This document shows positions 27,171 to 35,982 of a DNA stretch of 45,330 nucleotides, one piece after another. This DNA is from Oceanospirillaceae bacterium (GTDB lineage Bacteria; Pseudomonadota; Gammaproteobacteria; Pseudomonadales; Balneatricaceae), in NCBI GenBank assembly GCA_013215375.1, contig JABSRB010000009.1:1-45330 (forward strand), given 5' to 3'. A model generated the notes under the pieces. That model did no database searches. It was not told the DNA's origin and saw nothing but the letters and a program-made list of their open reading frames with translations. The translations under genes and the position numbers were made by a program. The stretch's first letter is position 1; each line of letters starts with the position of its first letter.

Positions 27171-29435
27171 TTATGCTTTAGCGGCGGCAGCGGCTTCACA
27201 TTGGGCACAAAATGGCACACCCGCTTTAGACGCTGCAAACATGGACTTAGCCTGCGGACTATATTCAGATACTTCACGGGGCTTGGACTTATCAGTGGCT
27301 GAGGTCACTGCACCCGCTTGGCCATTATCGGCAATGGCAGCAACTACAAATTCAGCAGGAACATTCGGATTAGCTGGCGCACTAGGTGCTGCACTTCTCG
27401 CAGAACCGGCACTACCTCCACTATTAAGATTAACCGCACCCCCTTTAATATTAACGGTGCCACCACCCACGATATTAATAGTGCTTCCGGAAATAGATAC
27501 GCCTGAAGGCCCAATAGTAATGAAACTTCCACCCGCTTTTATAGTAATACTATTACCAGCATCCAAGACCAAGGTCTGCCCTGCTTTCACATGAATCTCT
27601 TGGCCTACTTTGATTGATTGCTTTGTGCCAATTTCAATATTTTGCGCACTGGCCACCTTTAAATGATCATCACCGTTTATACGCATAACATGCTGATCAG
27701 CCACCGTGTAATGCTCACTGCCCTGCGTCTCTTGAATTAAATCAGATTTGTACAACCTATCGGTATTGCCCTCAACTTCAATGATCTCGTCGCCAACGGT
27801 CTTCCCATAAAAGCTGCCTTGAATCTCTTCGTGAGAGTTGTTTATGGTCATCTGATGACGGTCATGACCTATCCAATCTCGGTAGTCATTCTTAATTCGC
27901 ACGTCCATGTCTTTCTCGGCGTGCATAAAGATTTGTTCCTCGCCCTTTTTATCCTCAATGCGAAACTCATTAAAACCCTTTCCGCCTTTACTCGAATTGG
28001 TTTTAATGGTGCTTCTGGTCTTATGTTTCGGCAATTGATAAGGCGGTCGGTTAACCCCATGATAAACTCGACCTATAACAATGGGCATGTCTGGGTTACC
28101 GTTAAGGAAGTCCACCACGACCTCTTCACCTATACGCGGCAAAAAGAACCCACCAAAGCCTTCGCCGGCTGCTGGCTGACTCACACGAATCCAGCAAGAG
28201 CTGTCTTGGTTACTTAAGCCTTCTCTATCCCAGTGAAATTGCACTTTGATTCGACCAAATTCATCGGTGTAAAGCTCTTCGCCATCCGGCCCCGTGACTG
28301 TTGCCGTTTGTGTACCATTAATAATAGGCCTTAGTGTATCGCGACCAGGCCTGAAAGGCGTCGCAAACGGGATGCACCTAAAGGTATTGTTATACTGAGT
28401 ACCTTCATCTGTCGCCCCCACCTCAAGCACTTGAGTTTGCACGCAAACATGCTCAACATCCGTAATTAAGTATTCGCTATTTAATTTACCGACCTCATGC
28501 CCTGCCAAATTAAAACTGTAGCCTGGATTAAGTGTATTAACATCACTGGCGCCAGTGGCACTCAATTTAAAGCTGTTTAATGCTTGCAGGCGTATGTTGG
28601 CATAATTTTTACCTTGCCCCGCCTCTTTAAACAAACCTGGATAATCATAAACTTCTAAATCGACACTCTCTTGTGCCTCAATTATTTCTTCTAACTTCAG
28701 TTTAGGTTTCTTGAAATCGTAATCGCGAAGCGTTACTTTTCCTGACTTTACCGCTTGGATGTATCTAAAATCAAAAATATGCTGCTCTCGAACTTCCCCT
28801 TGAGAATCATAGAAATACTCAATAGCACCCTCGCGCTCAAGCTGTGGGTTTGTGGTGGAGGTATCACTCATAACCAGTACATGCATGTCTTGGGTATGCT
28901 CAAAGAAATAATGGATGCCTTCATCTTCAAGCAATCTGGCGATAAACTGCATATCAGTTTCCTGATATTGAACACAGTAGTCTCTAGGGGCGAGGCTGGC
29001 ACTAAGCTCAAAACGGAATTCATCGCTATTTAGGCCTGCCTCCTCTAGCATAGTAGTGACTATTTCTTCGACACTTAAAAACTGAAAGATGCGGCTATTT
29101 TGTCGATAAGTCAACGGCCATATTTTAGGAACTACCGTGACATAATAGGTACTTTGAGAAATGCCCAACTGACCAATTTCAATTTGGCTGACAATCCCGT
29201 GTGCATAGCGTATTTGATCTTGATCACCGTTATTGCCATCTAAAAGAGTGATGACCGCCGCTTTATCGATTAACTCTTCAATATTCAACTCGCCGTTTTC
29301 ACAGACAACCTCAACATTAAATTGAAATAACTTAGAAATTCCCTCTTTACCTTCCATTCTCACTAAATGGAATTGGGCGTCAGAATCCAGAACTTCAAGG
29401 AAAAATCGCTCAACGTTAGCACCCATAAAACTCAT
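27171..29435 (-). CDS. Type VI secretion tip protein VgrG (orphan)
   Basis: A 754-residue VgrG/Rhs-core spike subunit. Residues 1-380 are the gp27-like base (FQFNVEVVCENGELNIEELIDK, CVQYQETDMQFIARLLEDEGIHYFFEH). The gp5 OB-fold follows near 385-470 (DEFGRIKVQFHWDREG, then GFGGFFLPRIGEEVVVDFLNGNPDMPIVIGRVYH). A beta-helix of DUF2345/gp5 repeats runs to about 690 (SIKVGQEIHVKAGQTLVL and similar). The last 60 residues are Ser/Ala/Pro-rich, ending in a CxxC (FCAQC) and an Ala-rich tail; this is too small for an effector domain and could be an adaptor or PAAR docking tail. The ribosome site AAGGATAGAG precedes the ATG. No Hcp, PAAR, DUF4123 adaptor, effector, immunity or T6SS structural gene is nearby, so it must serve a machine encoded elsewhere or be a remnant. 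Confidence 0.93.
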   Translation of the reverse strand: MSFMGANVERFFLEVLDSDAQFHLVRMEGKEGISKLFQFNVEVVCENGELNIEELIDKAAVITLLDGNNGDQDQIRYAHGIVSQIEIGQLGISQSTYYVTVVPKIWPLTYRQNSRIFQFLSVEEIVTTMLEEAGLNSDEFRFELSASLAPRDYCVQYQETDMQFIARLLEDEGIHYFFEHTQDMHVLVMSDTSTTNPQLEREGAIEYFYDSQGEVREQHIFDFRYIQAVKSGKVTLRDYDFKKPKLKLEEIIEAQESVDLEVYDYPGLFKEAGQGKNYANIRLQALNSFKLSATGASDVNTLNPGYSFNLAGHEVGKLNSEYLITDVEHVCVQTQVLEVGATDEGTQYNNTFRCIPFATPFRPGRDTLRPIINGTQTATVTGPDGEELYTDEFGRIKVQFHWDREGLSNQDSSCWIRVSQPAAGEGFGGFFLPRIGEEVVVDFLNGNPDMPIVIGRVYHGVNRPPYQLPKHKTRSTIKTNSSKGGKGFNEFRIEDKKGEEQIFMHAEKDMDVRIKNDYRDWIGHDRHQMTINNSHEEIQGSFYGKTVGDEIIEVEGNTDRLYKSDLIQETQGSEHYTVADQHVMRINGDDHLKVASAQNIEIGTKQSIKVGQEIHVKAGQTLVLDAGNSITIKAGGSFITIGPSGVSISGSTINIVGGGTVNIKGGAVNLNSGGSAGSARSAAPSAPANPNVPAEFVVAAIADNGQAGAVTSATDKSKPREVSEYSPQAKSMFAASKAGVPFCAQCEAAAAAKA

Positions 29436-29896
29436 ATATCTCTATCCTTTTAAACTAAGCTGTTGTCCATAATAATTGCTTGGCATAAACGCACTCAACG
29501 TGAGACTCACTCACTTTCATACATTAAACCTGAATATAAATACCAATATCCACTAAACGACTAGTAACAGAACCAATCTGTGTAGTCCTGCTTGATGCTC
29601 TGACTCCACTCGCTAATTAAGTGAGCGGATCTATAAGGCAATCATGTACTTATCTTATATTCATGTGCGCCGATAATAGCACAATATATAAGCGATGAAA
29701 GATGTGAGATAGATAAAAAGGACTTTTAGGCATTATTCCAGCGAAGACTCATATATATTTCTTTACTATTATAACTATAAGATTTTGTTAACTTTTAACC
29801 TAGATGAATGCTTGTATTTTGCATTGTATGGCGATAGCCACTAGATTGTTTAGCAATGCCCTAGATAAGGGCGCAGCTAAACGTTACTTATTTTCG
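29436..29896. other. Gene-free stretch between vgrG and the enoyl-CoA hydratase pseudogene
   Basis: About 460 AT-rich bases upstream of vgrG. No supported ORF or RNA gene was seen. An imperfect dyad (CCACTCGCT with AGTGAGCGG, near 29607-29629) is the only structure noticed. The vgrG promoter presumably lies here but could not be fixed. Confidence 0.4.
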
Positions 29897-30755
29897 CTAA
29901 CCTTTATTAACGCCCTTTAAACTCTCCCGGACGTTTTGCATAAAGACACTAACACCTTCCGCAAAATCTTCGCTATTACCCAAACGCTGCATTGTCACGC
30001 GCTCTTTTCTAATTGTTGATGTAACGATTTATCAAAACTCGTATTGATTAATGCTTTAGTGGCAGCGAGCGCTAATGGCGGCTTGGCTGCAAGCACTTTG
30101 GCCAAGCTCATTGCGTCCAAGAGTAACTCTTCACTGCTACTAAGCTGCGTATCATGTGCCAGTTCGCACCTGAATCAGGCATCAAGCCCACAGCGCAAAA
30201 TGCAAAAATATAGATCCCCAGGGCAAGCCCTCTCGCGTCGCGAGCCTTCACTTACGATTCCGGGGTATTCCTAGTTACTTTTGGTTCTTACAAGTTCGCG
30301 CCCCAAGGGGCTGGGAATTAAACCCTTGATGATTTAGGTTCCGCCTAATTCATCTCTATTAAAGGAAGCCATATCCGCGGCAACGATAAAGTCACAGGTC
30401 ATAGCCAAAGAAGCACCAGCGCCAGCAGCAATACCATTTAGCGCACAGATAACAGGTTTGTCCTATGCACTGATTTTACGAATCAAAGGGTTATAATTAC
30501 ACTCCAGTGAATCACCAAGAGCAGCGGGTCCACTATCAATATTCAGCGCTTCGTCACTTAAATATTGCCCGGCGCAAAAGCCTCGTCCCGCGCCTGTGAT
30601 AACAACGCAGCGCACGGCATCATCTCCGGCTACACCTTTAAAAGCATGCGCTAGCTCACTGTGCATCTGTTCGTTAAAGCTATTGAGTTTGTCTGGACGG
30701 TTTAAGGTGATGCAAGTGATGCTATCTGCTGTTTTTATTTGAATACTGTGTACAT
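29897..30755 (-). pseudogene. Decayed enoyl-CoA hydratase/isomerase gene (PaaG-like)
   Basis: Conserved crotonase-family segments are spread over three frames on the minus strand. In order they are ITLNRPDKLNSFNEQMH, VITGAGRGFCAGQYLSDEA, NYNPLIRKIS, then after an in-frame TAG (30470 region) KPVICALNGIAAGAGASLAM and IVAADMASF. Repeat copy B then interrupts the gene. Beyond it come FAFCAVGLMPDSG, a loss of about 40-50 codons, LAAKPPLALAATKALINTSF, a frameshift at GCGTGA, and MQRLGNSEDFAEGVSVFMQN, with a TAG stop at 29897-29899. The start region is also out of frame. The GRGFCAGQ and RNYNPLIR-like motifs are closest to PaaG, the phenylacetate-pathway isomerase. No other paa gene is present. Confidence 0.85.
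30213..30364 (+). repeat. Dispersed intergenic repeat, copy B (long form), inside a pseudogene
   Basis: About 150 bases closely matching copy A, including GGCAAGCCCTCTCGCGTCGC, AGCCTTCACTTACGATTCCG, GGTTCTTACAAG, AAACCCTTGATGATTTAGG and CCGCCTAATTCATCTC plus TATTAAA. The outer stem is TCCCC/GGGG and an inner hairpin GCCC-CAAG-GGGC replaces CGCC-AAGG-GGCG of copy A, so pairing is kept although bases differ. Its ends, TATAGAT and (reverse complement) TAATAGAGAT, are weakly similar. It separates two coding segments of the crotonase pseudogene, which shows that the element moves or was inserted. Confidence 0.88.
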
Positions 30756-30927
30756 GACTTAGCTATCAATTTTCTCTGGGAATACTGTTAATTCACCCGA
30801 ACTCCATCTTGCTGAATGACAACTTTAACTTTTAGCATTGAATCACCTTAGTAGCGCCCCCATAACATGTAGAACTTATCAATTTAATCCTCATCTACAT
30901 TAAGCCATACAAATATAGGATCACCTC

Positions 30928-31770
30928 ATGAGCGACAACCAAGACTACACGCCCGATAAAGTTTGGACCTGGAAATCTAAGAATGGCGGCGAGTTCGCCA
31001 ACATCAACAAACCTACCGCGGGCGCAACACACCAGCAAGTATTAGCCAAAGGTGACAATCCTTTACAATTACACTCACTGGCAACACCCAACGGCGTCAA
31101 AGTAACCATCATGCTCGAAGAATTAGTCGAGCTCGGCTTTAAAGATGCGGAGTACGACGCCTATTTAATTAATATAGGCGAGGGCGATCAATTTGGCAGC
31201 GGCTTTGTCGATATAAACCCTAACTCTAAAATCCCAGCGCTGCTCGACACATCTACAGAACCTGCTACTCGTATCTTTGAATCTGGATCAATTCTATTTT
31301 ATCTGGCTGAAAAATTTAATACGCTATTGCCTACCGCTCCCCGCGAGCGAACTGAATGTATGTCATGGCTTTTTTGGCAGATGGGAAGCGCCCCTTATCT
31401 CGGCGGTGGCTTTGGTCATTTTTACCACTACGCACCTGAAAAAATCGAATATTGCATTGATCGCTTTGCCATGGAAGTTAAACGCCAATTAGATGTATTG
31501 GATAAACAACTCGCCAATAACAGCTATATTTGCGGCGATGAATATTCTATTGCAGATATCGCAATTTACCCTTGGTATGGCAACCTGGTCATTGGCGAGC
31601 AATACAACGCCCAAGAGTTTTTAGACGTTGCCAGCTACACTAATATCGTTAGATGGGCCAAAAAAATACAGTCTCGACCTGCAGTACAACGTGGATCAAG
31701 GGTTAACAAAGTATGGGGCGATGAAGCACTGCAAATGCGTGAGCGCCACAGCCAAGCGGATTTTAAGTAA
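30928..31770 (+). CDS. yghU: Glutathione S-transferase-like disulfide-bond oxidoreductase YghU
   Basis: A 280-residue protein closely resembling E. coli YghU (288 residues), a nu-class GST with disulfide-bond reductase activity on glutathione substrates. The family-specific N-terminal extension PDKVWTWKSKNGGEFANINKP is present, followed by a thioredoxin-like domain (LHSLATPNGVKVTIMLEELVE, FESGSILFYLAEKF) and an all-helical domain (GGGFGHFYHYAPEKIEYCIDRFAMEVKRQLDVLD, SIADIAIYPWYGN). The Thr/Asn in ATPNG corresponds to the glutathione-contacting site. The ribosome site AGGATCACCTC lies before the ATG. It is convergent with rraA, with 10 bases between stop codons. Confidence 0.95.
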   Translation: MSDNQDYTPDKVWTWKSKNGGEFANINKPTAGATHQQVLAKGDNPLQLHSLATPNGVKVTIMLEELVELGFKDAEYDAYLINIGEGDQFGSGFVDINPNSKIPALLDTSTEPATRIFESGSILFYLAEKFNTLLPTAPRERTECMSWLFWQMGSAPYLGGGFGHFYHYAPEKIEYCIDRFAMEVKRQLDVLDKQLANNSYICGDEYSIADIAIYPWYGNLVIGEQYNAQEFLDVASYTNIVRWAKKIQSRPAVQRGSRVNKVWGDEALQMRERHSQADFK

Positions 31771-31780
31771 CCCCCTCTAA

Positions 31781-32281
31781 TTACAACCAGCCCAATTGCA
31801 CTAAGTCAATGGGCTCTTTACTGACCAGCACGCCGTTATTATCGGCGTAAACGTATTCTCCCGGATGAAATGACACCCCACCAAAATTGATAGGCACGTT
31901 AACATCACCCAGCCCGCGTTTATCAGTTTTAAGTGGATGTACGCCCAGTGCTTGAACGCCCAAACCAATCTCAGCTATTGCATTTACATCGCGAATACAA
32001 CCGTGAATAATTATCCCACTCCAACCATTATCTGCGGCTTTTTTCGCCAGCAAATCCCCAAGCATAGCGTGGCGCATAGAGCCTCCACCATCGACTACTA
32101 ATACTTTACCTGTCCCATCCAATGCCACTTGTTCACGAATTTTGGAATTATCTTCAAAGGTTTTTAAGGTTACTATCTCTCCATAAAAGGTGTCTTTAGC
32201 GCCAAAGTTCTGCAACATTGGCGTCAAAATTCTTACCGTATCGGCGTGTATATCGCATATTTCTGGTAATAGATCGTGCAT
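31781..32281 (-). CDS. rraA: RraA-family protein, RNase E activity regulator
   Basis: A 166-residue protein of the RraA fold, a ring-shaped trimer that binds the C-terminal region of RNase E and inhibits mRNA decay. Visible motifs are [47 protein letters not shown] (with the conserved Arg-Asp), [21 protein letters not shown] and [15 protein letters not shown]. The start is set at ATG 32279-32281 ([11 protein letters not shown]), which matches the family N-terminus; a frame from 32341 would add 20 unlikely residues. Some RraA-fold proteins are instead HMG/oxaloacetate aldolases, but the sequence resembles Pseudomonas RraA. rne lies 5.6 kb away in this window. Confidence 0.88.
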   Translation of the reverse strand: MHDLLPEICDIHADTVRILTPMLQNFGAKDTFYGEIVTLKTFEDNSKIREQVALDGTGKVLVVDGGGSMRHAMLGDLLAKKAADNGWSGIIIHGCIRDVNAIAEIGLGVQALGVHPLKTDKRGLGDVNVPINFGGVSFHPGEYVYADNNGVLVSKEPIDLVQLGWL

Positions 32282-32466
32282 GGCAATTCCAAAGGTGAGT
32301 GAGTTGAATGCTTTAAAGATAGCCAAAACCTTAAGCATCAAGCAACCTTAATATTTGATTTTTAGTATTTTTTACACTTTTGCAGAAGCTAGCTGATATA
32401 TTTTCAAAAATTGTGCTAAAACATGCCATGACTCATCCGTTCATCCTGTTTAAACAAGAGCAATTT

Positions 32467-33537
32467 ATGAAGAATAGCTACCCTAGCGCCGCACAAAATA
32501 TAGATCACACGCCAAAAATAGATTATCGCAGTGATACCGTCACAAAACCCAGCGCCGCTATGCGTGATTGCATGAGCCGAGCCACTGTTGGGGATGATGT
32601 TTACGGCGAAGACCCTAGCGTTAATCAATTACAACGTAAAGCGGCTAACTTACTGGAGAAAGAAGACGCACTATTTGTGCCATCAGGCACTATGAGTAAT
32701 TTGTTAGCACTGCTGTCGCATTGCCAACGTGGTGAAGAGGCTATTGTCGGTGATCAATACCATATATTTAGTCATGAGGCAGGCGGAGCATCGGCATTAG
32801 GCGGCGTAGTGATGCAAAGTATTAACACCACAACAACGGGGCATATGACGGCGCAACAAGTAGCTGCAGCCATCCGTCCCGACGACAGCCATTTCGCTTT
32901 AAGCAAACTAGTTTGCGTTGAGAACACCGTTTCAGGCTTTGTTCAAGACCAAACGGAGCTTAATGCCATTGCAGCACTTGCCGCAGACAGAGGATTATTG
33001 AGTCATTTAGATGGCGCTAGAATGATGCATGCCGCTATTAAAAGCGGATTATCACCAGCGCAACTAGCAGAGTCGTTTGATTCAGTCTCCCTTTGTTTAT
33101 CCAAGGGCTTGGGGGCACCCGCAGGGTCGGTACTTTGTGGATCCAGCGCTTTTATAAGGAAGGCAAATAGACTGAGAAAAATGCTCGGTGGCGGCATGCG
33201 TCAGTCTGGAATTTTAGCCGCTGCGGGAATTTTTGCGTTAGATAACAATCTACAGCGCCTGCAACAAGACCACGATTTAGCCAGTTACTTTGCCCGGCAA
33301 TTAAACCTGATGACACAAGTTAGCATCAATATCGCAGAAGTAGAAACCAATATGATATTTGCCGACTTTAGCCGTGCAGAAGGCAAAAATAGCCACCAGA
33401 GTTTAGCTGAATATTTAATGCAATTTTCGATTAGTATCGCCGATGGCTCAATATGTCGCATCGTGCTGCACTTGGACATTAGCCGCGAAGATGTAGATCT
33501 GACCTTAGAAAAAATCAACGCCTATTACCAACAATAA
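32467..33537 (+). CDS. ltaE: Low-specificity threonine aldolase (PLP enzyme)
   Basis: Splits L-threonine or allo-threonine to glycine and acetaldehyde; cytoplasmic, fold type I PLP enzyme. Motifs are DYRSDTVTKPS near the N-terminus, VGDDVYGEDP (41-50), FVPSGTMSNLLAL, HLDGARMMHA (PLP-binding Asp182) and SLCLSKGLGAPAG with Schiff-base Lys213. I start it at ATG 32467, preceded by AAGAG, giving 356 residues, the usual family length; the open frame continues back to 32380 but that extension has no family counterpart. It is divergent from rraA and monocistronic, and a heptamer array follows its stop codon by 24 bases. Confidence 0.92.
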   Translation: MKNSYPSAAQNIDHTPKIDYRSDTVTKPSAAMRDCMSRATVGDDVYGEDPSVNQLQRKAANLLEKEDALFVPSGTMSNLLALLSHCQRGEEAIVGDQYHIFSHEAGGASALGGVVMQSINTTTTGHMTAQQVAAAIRPDDSHFALSKLVCVENTVSGFVQDQTELNAIAALAADRGLLSHLDGARMMHAAIKSGLSPAQLAESFDSVSLCLSKGLGAPAGSVLCGSSAFIRKANRLRKMLGGGMRQSGILAAAGIFALDNNLQRLQQDHDLASYFARQLNLMTQVSINIAEVETNMIFADFSRAEGKNSHQSLAEYLMQFSISIADGSICRIVLHLDISREDVDLTLEKINAYYQQ

Positions 33538-33560
33538 TAGACGCATAACCCGAACCCGAG

Positions 33561-33644
33561 CTTTTAGCTTTTAGCTTTTAGCTTTTAGCTTTTAGCTCGT
33601 AGCTCGTAGCTCGTAGCTCGTAGCTCGTAGCTCGTAGCTCGTAA
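33561..33644. repeat. Heptanucleotide tandem array, two unit types
   Basis: Five perfect copies of CTTTTAG are followed without interruption by seven copies of CTCGTAG, the last ending in A. The total is 12 units and 84 bases. It lies in the 119-base gap between the converging ends of the threonine aldolase and cysB genes. The two unit types differ at positions 3 and 4 (TT or CG), so a mixed array probably arose by expansion of each variant after one mutation. Confidence 0.95.
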
Positions 33645-33656
33645 CCAATCATTTCT

Positions 33657-34679
<1,023 letters not shown>

Positions 34680-34881
34680 CTACAAACCAGCATCAAATGC
34701 TAGTTTGAATGAATACCTCATCGTGCAGGGGTTTGAAACTTCACATAACCAAGTGAGAGAAGCTAAAGGAATAAATGATCAGCGAAATAGCTGAATCAAT
34801 GCACCCTTGCTGCTAGACAAGGGCCTATTAACCTATTTTAATCGTCACATTAACAAACAGAGTAGTTATGCTGAGCTCTCA

Positions 34882-35970
34882 TTATAATTTCGATTTTATA
34901 CGTCTAATCTCTTCATCTTGAGAGATACATCTCTTCTCTAAGTTAGCAACCTTTAACTGTGCACGCTGCAGCTCTTCGGCGACTGAACGCAACTCGTTTC
35001 TCATCATGTTCTCGCGACGCCCCCACTCCGTTGAAGAATTAAGCCCCTTCTGATTTAAACGCTTTATTTCAGCGTCTAACTCTTTACGTTTTTGCTCTAA
35101 ACGTTTGGCCTTATTATTCTCAGACAGCAATGCGGATGAATTACTCACCATCTCACGGGACTGACTCATATTGCTATGTTTTAACTCTTTGAGCTCTTCT
35201 TCTTGAGATCTAATCAAAGTATGTTGTGTATCAATACGCACTTCATGCCGGGCTATTTCAGATTGTAAGTCGTGATTTTTCTTAGTGAGGTTGGTCTCTT
35301 TCATACTAGCATCATCACGCAACTTCTCTGAGGCAGTACGATAGTACCTAGCATCAGCTTCAGATTTACTAATTTGATCCAGTGCATGACGCTGATCTTC
35401 TTTTAAGCGCTGCTCAAAAGTACGTTTTGCATCTTCATGAGCTTTACGCAAATGCACTAAGTCATTTTCAAGCTTAATCCTTAAGTGCTCTTCCTTTTTA
35501 CGACTAGTCGCTTCCGTGCCAATGGCCGTTTTGACCACACTAAGCTCTGCCTCTAAGGAGCGGTTATGTATTTGCACATCTTCTAAACGGTTTTTTAACT
35601 CACGCACACGACTTTCTAATTCACTGCGTTTATTGTGACTCTCTTTTAACGTCTCTTCTGATAACTTACGTACTTCTTCATTGGCGTGATTTAACGTTCG
35701 AGAGTCCGCCCGTATATTTATTTCTGCCTCTTCGATCGCCTGGCGCCAAATACGCCCGAATGAATTCCCCAGTGATTCAGGTAAGCCAGGAACCGATATG
35801 GCATCATTACTAAAGCTTAGTTTTTCAGGAATTGAACGCCACCAAGAGTGTAATGCTATTTGCACATCGTTTTCATCAAGCCCGGTAGATTGCATAACAC
35901 TTTCTATGGTCGGCTGCTCACCGCGCATCAGGATACTTTCAGCACTGGCATAAACGAGCTCTTTATTCAT
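34882..35970 (-). CDS. KfrA-like DNA-binding coiled-coil protein
   Basis: A 362-residue protein with two parts. The first 85 residues (ESILMRGEQPTIESVMQSTGLDENDVQIALHSWWRSIP) resemble the KfrA N-terminal DNA-binding domain known from plasmid partition and regulatory proteins. Residues 85-362 are an almost unbroken charged coiled coil rich in Glu, Lys, Arg, Ser and Gln, with no Pro. Plasmid KfrA autoregulates and forms extended multimers that support segregation. Here the gene follows rluC with a 12-base gap, so it is probably co-transcribed with it in a chromosomal setting; no par genes or replication origin are visible. It could be a nucleoid-associated or regulatory protein. The assignment rests on the N-terminal pattern and architecture only. 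Confidence 0.7.
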   Translation of the reverse strand: MNKELVYASAESILMRGEQPTIESVMQSTGLDENDVQIALHSWWRSIPEKLSFSNDAISVPGLPESLGNSFGRIWRQAIEEAEINIRADSRTLNHANEEVRKLSEETLKESHNKRSELESRVRELKNRLEDVQIHNRSLEAELSVVKTAIGTEATSRKKEEHLRIKLENDLVHLRKAHEDAKRTFEQRLKEDQRHALDQISKSEADARYYRTASEKLRDDASMKETNLTKKNHDLQSEIARHEVRIDTQHTLIRSQEEELKELKHSNMSQSREMVSNSSALLSENNKAKRLEQKRKELDAEIKRLNQKGLNSSTEWGRRENMMRNELRSVAEELQRAQLKVANLEKRCISQDEEIRRIKSKL

Positions 35971-35982
35971 GTATATAAACCT

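Noticed and set aside
27171-27400. Evolved effector domain at the VgrG C-terminus
   Set aside because: Only about 60 low-complexity residues follow the beta-helix, too few for a known effector fold.
30044-30274. 76-codon plus-strand frame across the crotonase pseudogene
   Set aside because: It is antisense to recognisable crotonase segments and runs into repeat copy B.
30756-30840. Possible end of a second small gene upstream of the crotonase pseudogene (LTVFPEKIDS then TAA)
   Set aside because: Only about 25 residues in two frames can be pieced together; too little to call.
33561-33644. CRISPR-like array
   Set aside because: Units are 7 bases with no spacers, and no cas genes are present, so it is a simple tandem repeat.
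34882-35970. SMC/MukB-type ATPase
   Set aside because: There is no Walker A or ABC signature; only the coiled coil is shared, and the N-terminus fits KfrA better.
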